Program-made: the position numbers and the translations under genes
Shown here: positions 24,716-32,847 of the stretch, in pieces
How the letters are laid out: every line of letters starts with the position of its first letter
How positions within the stretch are numbered: position 1 is the first letter of the stretch
The notes under the pieces: model-generated
Seen by the model: the letters and a program-made list of their open reading frames with translations, nothing else
Told to the model about the DNA's origin: nothing
Databases searched by the model: none
Assembly (NCBI GenBank): GCA_017634065.1
Contig: JAGBOC010000002.1
Coordinates: 1-64,000 of the forward strand
From: Lachnospiraceae bacterium
Lineage (GTDB): Bacteria > Bacillota > Clostridia > Lachnospirales > Lachnospiraceae
DNA length: 64,000 bases
Reading direction: 5' to 3'

Positions 24716-26224
24716 ATGAGTGAATATTTGTTGCAGATGAAAGATATCTACAAAAGCTTTAATCATATCTATGTGCTAAAAGGTGTATCGCTCAATATTC
24801 GTCCTGGGACAGTTCATGCACTTATGGGTGAAAATGGAGCAGGTAAATCTACACTTATGAAATGCTTATTTGGAATCTACAAGAGAGATTCTGGAGAAGT
24901 AATTTATAATGATGAACATGTAGATATTAAAAATGCTAAAGATGCCCTTCAAAAAGGTATTGCGATGGTTCATCAAGAACTTCAGCCAATACCAGAAAGA
25001 GACATAGCAGAGAACATCTTTTGTGGTAGATATCCACTAAAACAAGTTGGTCCGATAAAAGTTATTGATCATAAGAAAATGCATGAAGAAGCTGACAAGT
25101 TTTTGAAGGAAGTTGGACTTAATTGTAGTTCAACTACAAAATTAGGAGAATTGTCAGTATCTCAAATGCAGTCAGTAGAGATAGCAAAAGCAGTATCAGC
25201 AGATGCAAAACTTATCATCCTTGATGAGCCAACATCATCATTAACTGAAAATGAAGTTGAGTTATTATTTAATATAATAAATAAGTTAAGAAAAAAAGGT
25301 GTTGCATTTATATATATTTCTCACAAGATGGAAGAAATCCTTAAGATTTCTGATGAAGTAACGATAATGAGAGATGGAACATATGTAGGCACTTGGAAAG
25401 CATCTGAACTAACGACAGACCTAATTATAAAACACATGGTAGGTCGTGAACTTACAAATAGATTCCCAAAAAGAGAAAACAAACCAGGTGAAGTTGTGTT
25501 TAAGGTTGAGCACTATACTTCACCAAATAAAAAGAGTTTCCAAGATGTAAGTTTTGAACTTAGACGTGGAGAGATACTTGGTATAGGCGGATTAGTTGGT
25601 GCGCAAAGAACAGAGCTTATGGAAGGAATTTTTGGTATAAGAGATAAGATAGATGGAACTATGAGTTTCAAAGGAGCAGAACTTGTAGTCAAAAGACCAA
25701 GAGATGCAATAGTTAAAGGACTTGCTCTCCTTACAGAAGATAGAAGGGCGACAGGAATATTTGGTGTCCTTTCCGTTTCTGATAATGTAGGTATAGCTTC
25801 ACTTGATAAATATCTTGACTATGGTATAGTGCTTAATCATAAAAAGCTTAAATTAGTTGTTGATGAAAATATCAAAAAGATGAATATTAAGACACCAAAT
25901 AATGATACACCTATACAATATTTGTCTGGTGGAAATCAACAAAAAGTTATCATAGGTAGATGGCTCGCAAATGCTCCAGATGTCCTTATACTTGATGAGC
26001 CAACTCGTGGTATAGACGTAGGAGCAAAATACGAGATATATTGCATTATTGCTGATTTAGCAAAACAAGGCAAATCAATTATAATGATAAGTAGTGAGAT
26101 GCCAGAACTTCTTGGCATGTCTGATAGGGTTATGGTTATGTGCGAGGGAAGACTTACAGGTATACTTGATGGAAAAGAAGCAACTCAAGAAAAAGTTTTG
26201 GAACTTGCAACTAAGTTTATGTAA
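24716..26224 (+). CDS. mglA: Sugar ABC transporter ATP-binding protein MglA
   Basis: A 502-residue double ATPase typical of ribose/galactose-class importers. The first module has Walker A GENGAGKST (about residue 39), signature LSVSQMQ and Walker B LIILDEPTSSL. The second has a degenerate Walker A (GLVGAQRTE), signature LSGGNQQK and LILDEPTRGIDVG. This asymmetric pair is normal for the family. AAGGAGGG precedes the ATG. mglC follows 12 bases after the stop, so the two form one transcript. Confidence 0.95.
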   Translation: MSEYLLQMKDIYKSFNHIYVLKGVSLNIRPGTVHALMGENGAGKSTLMKCLFGIYKRDSGEVIYNDEHVDIKNAKDALQKGIAMVHQELQPIPERDIAENIFCGRYPLKQVGPIKVIDHKKMHEEADKFLKEVGLNCSSTTKLGELSVSQMQSVEIAKAVSADAKLIILDEPTSSLTENEVELLFNIINKLRKKGVAFIYISHKMEEILKISDEVTIMRDGTYVGTWKASELTTDLIIKHMVGRELTNRFPKRENKPGEVVFKVEHYTSPNKKSFQDVSFELRRGEILGIGGLVGAQRTELMEGIFGIRDKIDGTMSFKGAELVVKRPRDAIVKGLALLTEDRRATGIFGVLSVSDNVGIASLDKYLDYGIVLNHKKLKLVVDENIKKMNIKTPNNDTPIQYLSGGNQQKVIIGRWLANAPDVLILDEPTRGIDVGAKYEIYCIIADLAKQGKSIIMISSEMPELLGMSDRVMVMCEGRLTGILDGKEATQEKVLELATKFM

Positions 26225-26236
26225 TAGGAGGAAAAT

Positions 26237-27322
26237 ATGGCAAAACAAACTTTGACAGAAAAAGAAGGAAAAAAATTGATGAATGAACAATCACCAATGA
26301 ACCCTTCTTTTGTGCAAAAAAGAAAATTAGTCCATTTAATTAAAGATAATATTATTGCATTACTTCTTGTAGTACTTGTATTATTTGTTGGGTTCACACA
26401 AAAGAATTTCTTTTCTTTTGCAAACCTTATAAATACTGTTTCAAATGTAACTCCAAGATTCATCATAGCTCTTGGTGTCAGTGGTGCACTTATTATAAGA
26501 GGTACTGACCTTTCTGCTGGACGTGCGGTAGGACTTGCCGGAGTTTTATCATGTACACTTCTTCAAAGAAATGACTATGCTGATAAGTTCTTTGGCGCAG
26601 ATTTTACAGCTCCAGAGACTTGGTGGTATGTGCTCGGCATAGCACTCTTTGTAGTATTTATCTCTATGTGCTTTGGACTTGCAGATGGTCTTATCATTGC
26701 AAATCTTAAAGTGCCACCATTCCTTGCAACTCTTGGTATGCAGACAGTTATTTATGGTATTGCAAGAGTTTATTCAAATGCAAAACCTATAGGTGGACTT
26801 CGTTCTGACTACACAAGCATTGCGACGGCTCCAATTTTCCAGATAGGAACATTTAATTTTAAATGGCTATTCTTATTTGCATTAATTGGTGGAATAGTTT
26901 TCTGGTTCTTGTATAATATGACTCGCTATGGAAAATACATGTATGCAATCGGTGGTAATGAGAATGCTGCTGAAGTATCAGGTGTAAATGTTAAAAAATC
27001 AATTATAAAGATATATGCACTTGCTGGTGTTATGTATGGTCTTGCAGGATTTATACTCGCTGCAAAATCAGGTGGTGCATCAGTAAACCTTGGTCAAGGA
27101 TACGAACTTGAAGCAATAGCTGCTTGTACTATAGGTGGTGTATCTACTGGTGGTGGTGTAGGTAAAGTTTCAGGAATATTATTAGGTGTTCTTGTATTTG
27201 AACTTTTAAAAACATCAATGCAGTATCTTGGTATCAATTCAGATTGGCAACAAATCGTTCAAGGTGTAGTTATAATTGTAGCTGTTGCATTTGATGTTCG
27301 TAAGTATTTGAAGAGATCATAG
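26237..27322 (+). CDS. mglC: Sugar ABC transporter permease MglC
   Basis: A 361-residue permease with about ten membrane segments (BPD_transp_2 family). Recognisable parts are the GTDLSAGRAVGLAG loop in the first third and the NENAAEVSGVNVKK cytoplasmic loop that contacts the ATPase. A 30-residue polar N-terminus (MAKQTLTEKEGKKLMNE) precedes the first helix. AGGAGG lies before ATG 26237. It forms the membrane channel for MglB-delivered sugar with MglA as motor. Confidence 0.95.
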   Translation: MAKQTLTEKEGKKLMNEQSPMNPSFVQKRKLVHLIKDNIIALLLVVLVLFVGFTQKNFFSFANLINTVSNVTPRFIIALGVSGALIIRGTDLSAGRAVGLAGVLSCTLLQRNDYADKFFGADFTAPETWWYVLGIALFVVFISMCFGLADGLIIANLKVPPFLATLGMQTVIYGIARVYSNAKPIGGLRSDYTSIATAPIFQIGTFNFKWLFLFALIGGIVFWFLYNMTRYGKYMYAIGGNENAAEVSGVNVKKSIIKIYALAGVMYGLAGFILAAKSGGASVNLGQGYELEAIAACTIGGVSTGGGVGKVSGILLGVLVFELLKTSMQYLGINSDWQQIVQGVVIIVAVAFDVRKYLKRS

Positions 27323-27335
27323 TTAAGAGGTTTAG

Positions 27336-28349
27336 ATGAAAAGAGTATTATCCATTATTTTAGTTTTTGCATTAACTATTGTAATGTTTGCATCTTGCAA
27401 AAAAAATGAAAATATTACTTATAGTGGCTCGGTAATGTTATATACTACAATAAGTGAAGAAGCAGTGGCAGATCTAAAACTAAGTTTTGAGAAAGAGTAT
27501 CCAGGTGTTGTACTTGATTATTATTATGGTGATATTGATAGAGTTAGCAGAAAAATTGACACTGAATATGAATCTGGTCAAATGAATGCTGATGTTGTCT
27601 TCCTGTCAGATGTCTTATACATTGATGATATGAAAAATAATTCAAGACTTGAAGCATACGAGTCAAAAGAAGCAAGAAAAATACCAAAAGAATATAAAGA
27701 TAGTGAGAATTACTATTTTGCTGGTGCTGTTACAACTATGGGTTTAGCATTTAATAAGAATCCTGAATTTGGAATAGATGAGAAGAGTTTACCAAAGACC
27801 TATAATGATTTTTTAAATAATGACTTTAACGGTAAAATGGCTCTTGCTGACCCAAGAAGTGATAGTTATGTAAAGTTTTGGGTTATGGCTATGATGCAAA
27901 ATAAAAACTATGGAGATGTTTTTTTTAGAAGACTTCGGGATTATGGAATAGTTATAAGACCAAGTGAAAGAGATGTTCTTGACAATATAGTTGGTGCAGT
28001 TTATAGTTTTGGACTTTGCTATGATGAGAATAGTGTCAATTTCACAAAAGAGTTTGAAGATTTTGGATTTAACTACTTGACAACCGATAATGTTACTATG
28101 CCTACGAGTGTAGCTTTAGTTAAAGATTCTGTCAATCCAGTAAATGGAAAACTCTTAATAGATTACATTCTTTCAAAAAAAGGACAGGATGTCTTAATTA
28201 AAAATGGTTTTATTTCAGCAAGAACTGATGCAAAGAATGTTCTTGATTCAAAGTCAGTTATATCTAAAAGCATTAAAGTAGACATAGAGGATTTAAAGAT
28301 TAAGGGAAATGATTACATAACCTTATTTAGAGATATTTTTGGTGACTAG
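27336..28349 (+). CDS. Iron/phosphonate-type extracellular solute-binding lipoprotein
   Basis: A 337-residue lipoprotein (lipobox FASC) of the FutA/AfuA-like binding-protein class, a different family from MglB. The pattern begins VMLYTTISEEAVADLKLSFEKEYPGV in broken form and continues with NADVVFLSD and ADPRSDS. Proteins of this fold bind ferric iron, phosphonates or organic ligands, and some act as sensor partners rather than for import. No permease or ATPase of its own class is adjacent; it is the last gene of the mgl operon, 13 bases after mglC. The ligand cannot be predicted. TTAAGAGG precedes the ATG. Confidence 0.8.
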   Translation: MKRVLSIILVFALTIVMFASCKKNENITYSGSVMLYTTISEEAVADLKLSFEKEYPGVVLDYYYGDIDRVSRKIDTEYESGQMNADVVFLSDVLYIDDMKNNSRLEAYESKEARKIPKEYKDSENYYFAGAVTTMGLAFNKNPEFGIDEKSLPKTYNDFLNNDFNGKMALADPRSDSYVKFWVMAMMQNKNYGDVFFRRLRDYGIVIRPSERDVLDNIVGAVYSFGLCYDENSVNFTKEFEDFGFNYLTTDNVTMPTSVALVKDSVNPVNGKLLIDYILSKKGQDVLIKNGFISARTDAKNVLDSKSVISKSIKVDIEDLKIKGNDYITLFRDIFGD

Positions 28350-28442
28350 TATTTAAACTTATTAAAGAAATACTTACTAGTTTGTAATTTTTGATTTTAT
28401 TTGTGATTTCCTATCAATGGATAGGATATAGTGTCGTTTTAC

Positions 28443-28471
28443 TTGACAAAAAAGTCATTTTAATATATTAT
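28443..28471 (+). promoter_or_regulatory. Sigma-A promoter of the tRNA-Cys/tRNA-Glu transcript
   Basis: TTGACA at 28443-28448, a 17-base spacer, TATTAT at 28466-28471, 16 bases before tRNA-Cys. Confidence 0.85.
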
Positions 28472-28487
28472 AAATAGGCTATGTTAA

Positions 28488-28558
28488 GGCGATGTAGCCA
28501 AGTGGTAAGGCGTGGGTCTGCAACACCCTGATCATCGGTTCAAATCCGATCGTCGCCT
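28488..28558 (+). tRNA. tRNA-Cys (anticodon GCA)
   Basis: The acceptor 28488-28494 (GGCGATG) pairs with 28551-28557 (CGTCGCC), and the discriminator is T28558, as expected for tRNA-Cys. The anticodon loop reads TCTGCAA with anticodon GCA. The T loop is GTTCAAATC. CCA is not encoded. Confidence 0.95.
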
Positions 28559-28567
28559 TTCATATAT

Positions 28568-28639
28568 GGCGCCATGGTCAAGCGGTTAAGACATCACCCT
28601 TTCACGGTGGTATCACGGGTTCGATTCCCGTTGGCGTCA
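28568..28639 (+). tRNA. tRNA-Glu (anticodon TTC)
   Basis: The acceptor 28568-28574 pairs with 28632-28638, with one G-T pair, and A28639 is the discriminator. The anticodon stem-loop reads CACC-CTTTCAC-GGTG with anticodon TTC. The T arm is 28615-28631. CCA is not encoded. It is nine bases from tRNA-Cys and shares its promoter. Confidence 0.95.
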
Positions 28640-28649
28640 ATAAGTTATG

Positions 28650-28748
28650 ATGAATCCAAAGCAGACAAAGAAAATAGCAGCAGCTATTGCTATCATATTA
28701 GTTATAGCGATGGTTCTTGGTGTGTGTCTAGCATACTTTCATATTTAA
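28650..28748 (+). CDS. Single-helix membrane peptide (32 residues)
   Basis: An open frame of 32 codons gives a basic N-terminus (MNPKQTKKI) followed by one hydrophobic helix of about 22 residues (AAAIAIILVIAMVLGVCLAYF). It begins only 10 bases after the tRNA-Glu discriminator; ATG 28647 is an equally possible start. No Shine-Dalgarno sequence fits. Its stop is five bases before the start of the AIRS-domain gene, so it could couple translation. Clostridial genomes do carry such tiny positively charged one-helix proteins, which supports it being real, but I cannot assign a function. Confidence 0.5.
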   Translation: MNPKQTKKIAAAIAIILVIAMVLGVCLAYFHI

Positions 28749-28753
28749 ATTAG

Positions 28754-29344
28754 ATGATTAGGCTGTATTCAGTTGGTTATGTAGGGAACCTTGGCACAAG
28801 TGTTTTAATTGAAAAAAAACAAGCCGACTTAATCAAATATTTTAATTATGAGTTTATCGCTCAAGTTCAAAGTGAATTAGATACATCTTTATCAAAAGGC
28901 GGATTAAGTCCGTCTTTAATTATGCCTGATAATAATGTAGTAGATGCAGAAGAGATTGGTAAAGGTGGAATTCTAACTGCACTTTGGAAAATCTGCGATA
29001 GGAATAAGTGGGGATTAAGATATAGTTTAAAAAAAATACCTATACTTCAGGGAACTATAGAAATTGCCAATTATTTTGATATAAATCCTTACAAACTATT
29101 AACTAAAAATTCTTTTTTAATTGCAACTGAAGATGGTGATGAGAAAAGAAATTGTGATACAATGAGTGTTGAAAGCTATTTTCATTTTAGTGAGAATATA
29201 GAAGTTATGGCTGAAATAGGTGAAGTAGTTAAAGGGAAAAAGCGAGTGCGGATAGATGGTGAATCAGAAGCTTTTCTCACTAAAGATTTTAAGGATGAGA
29301 TTGACAAAATATTAATAAATTACACTAGGAAAATGTATGATTAA
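28754..29344 (+). CDS. AIR-synthase-related (HypE C-terminal-like) protein
   Basis: A 196-residue protein. The middle, GLSPSLIMPDNNV and EIGKGGILTALW (about residues 51-77) followed by an IPILQGTIEIANYFDINPYKLL-type helix in broken form, matches the C-terminal domain of the AIR synthase superfamily as in HypE. There the GG loop and the DINPYKLL segment form the nucleotide site. The N-terminal AIRS domain of HypE is missing, as in several clostridial stand-alone homologues. The reaction is unknown. NiFe hydrogenase genes are absent from the window, so a HypE role is not supported. No Shine-Dalgarno sequence is present; the MATE gene overlaps its end by eight bases. Confidence 0.65.
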   Translation: MIRLYSVGYVGNLGTSVLIEKKQADLIKYFNYEFIAQVQSELDTSLSKGGLSPSLIMPDNNVVDAEEIGKGGILTALWKICDRNKWGLRYSLKKIPILQGTIEIANYFDINPYKLLTKNSFLIATEDGDEKRNCDTMSVESYFHFSENIEVMAEIGEVVKGKKRVRIDGESEAFLTKDFKDEIDKILINYTRKMYD

Positions 29345-30698
29345 AACAATTACTAAAAAAATGGATATTTTAAATGGACCCATAATTCAAAACATCATTT
29401 TTTTTGCTATACCAATTTTCTTAACTAGTTCACTTCAACAACTTTTTAATGCTGCTGATATAATTGTATGTGGCAAGTTTGTAGGTAGTACAGCTCTCGC
29501 AGCTGTTGGAGCCAATTCTCAAATTATAAACTTATTTGTTAATTCATTTATGGGATTATCAATTGGTGCAAATGTAATGATAGCCAATTATATAGGCGCT
29601 GGGAAAACACACAAGATTCATAATGTTGTGCATACAGCGATGACATTTGCTTATGTATTTGGTATATTCCTGATGATAATTGGACTATTTTTTTCAAGAA
29701 ATATTTTGATACTTCTTGGCACACCGGATGAGATACTTAAACCTGCCACTCTTTACTTACAGATAATCTTTGTGGCTATACCATTTATAGTTGTATACAA
29801 TTTTGGAGCAGCAATATTAAGAAGTATTGGAGACACCAAAAGACCATTAATATTACTTACAGCAACAGGTTTACTAAATGTTGTAATGAATATTTTTTTG
29901 GTAGTGTTTTTTAAACTCGGTGTATCTGGTGTAGCAATAGCAACAGCATTATCAAATGTTGTCAATGCTATAGTAATAGTTTATTTACTAATTAAAGAAA
30001 AAAGTGATATAAAATATAATATAAAAGAATGGATTATTGTTCCAGACTCATTAGTGAAAATTATGCGAATAGGAATACCAAGTGCCATTTCGGGTATGGT
30101 ATTCTCACTATCTAATCTATGTGTTCAGGCCGCAATAAACTCTCTTGGCACAAAAACTATAGCAGCCAATACTGCAGCACTAAATATTGAATCATTTACT
30201 TTTTATATAACTTCAGCTTTTAGTCAGGCATGTCTCACAATTCTTAGTCAAAATTATGGTGCTGAACAATTTGCTAGATGTAAGAAAATAGTTAATGAAT
30301 GTATAATACTTTCTATGATATTCAATGGAATTATAGTATTAATAATCAAAATATTTACAGATCCATTTTTAAATATATTTACTAATGATCTTGATGTTGT
30401 AAATATTGCAAAGATTAGAATTGATATAGTGACTACTCTTTCATTTATACAACCAATTTATGAAACTCATGGATCTGCACTTCGTGTTTTGAGACATCCA
30501 TATATACAGACAGTAGCAGTTATATTTGGTATAATTGTGTTTAGAACAATGTGGGTTTTCACAGTATTTCCTTTATATCCTAATTATGTGACAGTTTGTG
30601 CTGTATATCCACTTTCTTGGGTAATTTTAATAATATTTATGTTTGTTGCATATATGGTTATTGGTAAAAAAATGTTGAGACCGATGACATCTATTTGA
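29337..30698 (+). CDS. MATE family efflux transporter
   Basis: A 453-residue, 12-helix transporter with two MatE repeats. Recognisable segments are FAIPIFLTSSLQQLFNAADIIVCGKFVG at the N-terminal helix (shown here only as position 12-40), NSFMGLSIGANVMIANYIGA and AILRSIGDTKRP. It exports cationic drugs or metabolites with Na+ or H+. It overlaps the upstream AIRS-domain gene; AGGA at 29327-29330 lies six bases before the ATG. The substrate is not predictable. The stop codon overlaps the promoter of the next operon. Confidence 0.92.
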   Translation: MIKTITKKMDILNGPIIQNIIFFAIPIFLTSSLQQLFNAADIIVCGKFVGSTALAAVGANSQIINLFVNSFMGLSIGANVMIANYIGAGKTHKIHNVVHTAMTFAYVFGIFLMIIGLFFSRNILILLGTPDEILKPATLYLQIIFVAIPFIVVYNFGAAILRSIGDTKRPLILLTATGLLNVVMNIFLVVFFKLGVSGVAIATALSNVVNAIVIVYLLIKEKSDIKYNIKEWIIVPDSLVKIMRIGIPSAISGMVFSLSNLCVQAAINSLGTKTIAANTAALNIESFTFYITSAFSQACLTILSQNYGAEQFARCKKIVNECIILSMIFNGIIVLIIKIFTDPFLNIFTNDLDVVNIAKIRIDIVTTLSFIQPIYETHGSALRVLRHPYIQTVAVIFGIIVFRTMWVFTVFPLYPNYVTVCAVYPLSWVILIIFMFVAYMVIGKKMLRPMTSI

Positions 30699-30723
30699 TA
30701 AATTGTATGAGTTATGATAAAAT
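30695..30723 (+). promoter_or_regulatory. Sigma-A promoter of the asp23-fakA operon
   Basis: TTGATA at 30695-30700 (overlapping the MATE stop codon), a 17-base spacer ending in TGA (extended -10), TAAAAT at 30718-30723. Confidence 0.75.
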
Positions 30724-30771
30724 ATAAGTTTGAGATTTAATTAGTAATGCAAATTAATGGAAGGAGGATTT

Positions 30772-31143
30772 ATGTCGAATAAGATTAAAGACGGTCATCA
30801 TGAGACAAAATATGGTGAAATATTTATAAGTCCTAAAGTTATAGCAAAAACGGCAGGTCTTGCGGCATGTGAGAGTTTTGGCGTTGTTGGTATGGCAGCT
30901 GTCAATATAGCAAATGGTCTCACCACATTATTAACTGGCGAAGATTTATCTAAAGGAGTTGTAGTTGAGATAATTGATAATGAGATAAAAATTGATTTAC
31001 ACATCATAGTTGCATTTTCAGTAAATGTAAAGGCATGTTCTGATAATGTTATTGAGAATGTAAAGTATAAAGTTGAAGAATTAACTGATTTAAAAGTTAA
31101 AGAAATAAATATATTTGTAGAAGGCGTGAGGGTAATAGATTAA
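30772..31143 (+). CDS. Asp23/Gls24 family envelope stress protein (YloU-like)
   Basis: A 123-residue member of the Asp23/DUF322 family. It shows the typical GEIFISPKVIAKTAGLAACESFGVVGM-type opening (residues about 15-41) and the I-L-H-I-I-V-A-F-S-V-N-V strand followed by VKYKVEELTDLKVKEINIFVEGV. It is a homologue of B. subtilis YloU, which is encoded next to YloV. AAGGAGGA precedes ATG 30772; the frame is open five codons further upstream through the ribosome binding site. It is followed after one base by the fatty-acid-kinase gene. It probably associates with the membrane; the molecular function is poorly known. Confidence 0.92.
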   Translation: MSNKIKDGHHETKYGEIFISPKVIAKTAGLAACESFGVVGMAAVNIANGLTTLLTGEDLSKGVVVEIIDNEIKIDLHIIVAFSVNVKACSDNVIENVKYKVEELTDLKVKEINIFVEGVRVID

Positions 31144-31144
31144 G

Positions 31145-32812
31145 ATGGGAAGTGCAAGTAAATTAAAAGGTGCATTTCTCGCAGGTGCATCTTTACTTTA
31201 TCAAAATAGAGATTATGTAAATGAATTAAATGTTTTCCCTGTACCAGATGGTGACACAGGAACAAATATGTCAATGACATTGAAATCAGCTTGTGAGGCA
31301 GTAAATGCTACTTCTGATGACAACATAGAGGAAGTGTGTAAAGCTATAGCAAGTGGTTCGCTTCGTGGCGCAAGAGGAAACTCTGGCGTTATTATGTCAC
31401 AGATTCTTCGTGGTTTTACTAATAATATGAAGGACGCGAAAGTTATTGACACAAAATTGCTTCTTGAATCTGTACAAAAAGCAAGAGATACAGCATATAA
31501 GGCAGTCGTAAAACCTAAAGAAGGAACTATACTTACTGTTATAAATGCTCTTGCTGAAAAAGCATCAGAGATGACAAGAAGTTCTATAAGTGATATAGAA
31601 AAACTTGAGCAAGTAGTTGCATATGGAGATGAAGTTTTAAGCAAAACACCTGAAATGCTACCTATACTTAAAGAAGCTGGAGTTGTGGATAGTGGTGGAC
31701 AGGGACTTATGTATTTTGCTCATGGGGTTTTGTCATACATTAAAGGTGAAAAAGTTGACATTAGTTTTGATGAAAAAACTATGTCCAAGTCATCAAATAT
31801 AAATCTAAAGGTTGTAGAAGACCAAGATATAAAGTTTGGTTATTGTACAGAGTGCATTATAAATACTGCAGAGAAGTTTAAAGATAATGCAACTGAAGAA
31901 ATCATTAATTATCTTGAAGGAATAGGTGATTCACTTGTAGTTGTAGGAGATGAACAGTATATAAAAATACATGTTCACACTAATCATCCAGGTCGTGTCT
32001 TTGAAAAGGGACTTGAATATGGTTTTCTTACTAATTTAAAAGTAGATAATCTTAAACTTGAACATCAAGAGAAAGTTATAAAAGATGCAGAAAAGAAAGC
32101 AAAAGAGTTTGCAAAAGAGCATGGAGAAGAAAAGAAGGCACAAGTTAAACTAAAAGAAGTAGGCTTCATAGCTGTGTCAAATGGTGAAGGTATTACTACA
32201 TTCTTAAACGAACTTGGCTGTGATAAAGTTATAACTGGTGGGCAAACTATGAATCCATCGACAGAGGATTTCTTGAATGCAATTTCTGAAGTTCATGCTA
32301 AAAAAGTTTTTATATTCCCAAATAATTCCAATATAATTATGGCAGCAAAACAAGCTAAAGATATTGTAAAGGATAAAGAAGTGTATGTTATAGAGACAAA
32401 AAATGTTTTGCAGGGAATTAATTGCATGATATACTTTACTGAAAAAGAAAAAGTAGAGGATATGATTGAGCAATTTAAGACCAGTATAAAGAATGTTAAG
32501 ACAATACAAACAACTTATTCAATCAGAAATACTATAATTGATGGCATAGATATAAAAGAAAATGATTATATCTCATTGGGAGATAAAGGTCTGCTTTATA
32601 CTAATTCGGATATAGTAAAAAGTATATTTGGTGCCTATGAAAAAATTAAAGAGGATAAAGACACTGTTGTATCCATATATTTTGGAGATTCTGTGACAGA
32701 AAAAGATGCAAATAAGATTAAAGATGAGTTTTCGAAAAAGTATCAAAATCTTGAAGTTAATGTTTATGAAGGGGATCAGCCAGTATATTATTATTATATA
32801 TCTATTGAATAG
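31145..32812 (+). CDS. fakA: DAK2-domain fatty acid kinase catalytic subunit (FakA/YloV)
   Basis: A 555-residue protein. The N-terminal DAK2 kinase domain carries the nucleotide/metal loop NVFPVPDGDTGTN (about residues 27-39) and GARGNSGVIMSQ. A middle domain (about 220-310) and a C-terminal DegV-like/DAK1-like domain follow. FakA phosphorylates exogenous fatty acids held by FakB (DegV) proteins for phospholipid synthesis. The order Asp23-FakA-RecG reproduces the B. subtilis yloU-yloV...recG neighbourhood, minus the serine dehydratase genes. No fakB, fapR or plsX is present here. A strong terminator follows. Confidence 0.92.
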   Translation: MGSASKLKGAFLAGASLLYQNRDYVNELNVFPVPDGDTGTNMSMTLKSACEAVNATSDDNIEEVCKAIASGSLRGARGNSGVIMSQILRGFTNNMKDAKVIDTKLLLESVQKARDTAYKAVVKPKEGTILTVINALAEKASEMTRSSISDIEKLEQVVAYGDEVLSKTPEMLPILKEAGVVDSGGQGLMYFAHGVLSYIKGEKVDISFDEKTMSKSSNINLKVVEDQDIKFGYCTECIINTAEKFKDNATEEIINYLEGIGDSLVVVGDEQYIKIHVHTNHPGRVFEKGLEYGFLTNLKVDNLKLEHQEKVIKDAEKKAKEFAKEHGEEKKAQVKLKEVGFIAVSNGEGITTFLNELGCDKVITGGQTMNPSTEDFLNAISEVHAKKVFIFPNNSNIIMAAKQAKDIVKDKEVYVIETKNVLQGINCMIYFTEKEKVEDMIEQFKTSIKNVKTIQTTYSIRNTIIDGIDIKENDYISLGDKGLLYTNSDIVKSIFGAYEKIKEDKDTVVSIYFGDSVTEKDANKIKDEFSKKYQNLEVNVYEGDQPVYYYYISIE

Positions 32813-32817
32813 TAATT

Positions 32818-32847
32818 GAGCGGACATAAGTCCGCTCGTTTAATTTT
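32818..32847 (+). terminator. Terminator after fakA, directly abutting recG
   Basis: GAGCGGAC (32818-32825), loop ATAA, GTCCGCTC (32830-32837), then GTTTAATTTT. The recG ATG is at 32848, right after the T-rich tail, leaving no room for a ribosome binding site. Confidence 0.8.

Noticed and set aside
28410..28424. Small hairpin CCTATC-AAT-GGATAGG after the extra binding lipoprotein gene
   Set aside because: The stem is short and lacks a T run; it is too weak to call a terminator.
28754..29344. AIRS-domain protein as HypE, implying a [NiFe] hydrogenase
   Set aside because: It lacks the N-terminal AIRS domain and the C-terminal PRIC of HypE, and no hyp or [NiFe] hydrogenase genes are present.
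31213..31644. Long minus-strand open frame inside fakA
   Set aside because: It is a mirror frame of a well-conserved gene, with no ribosome binding site and no recognisable protein features.
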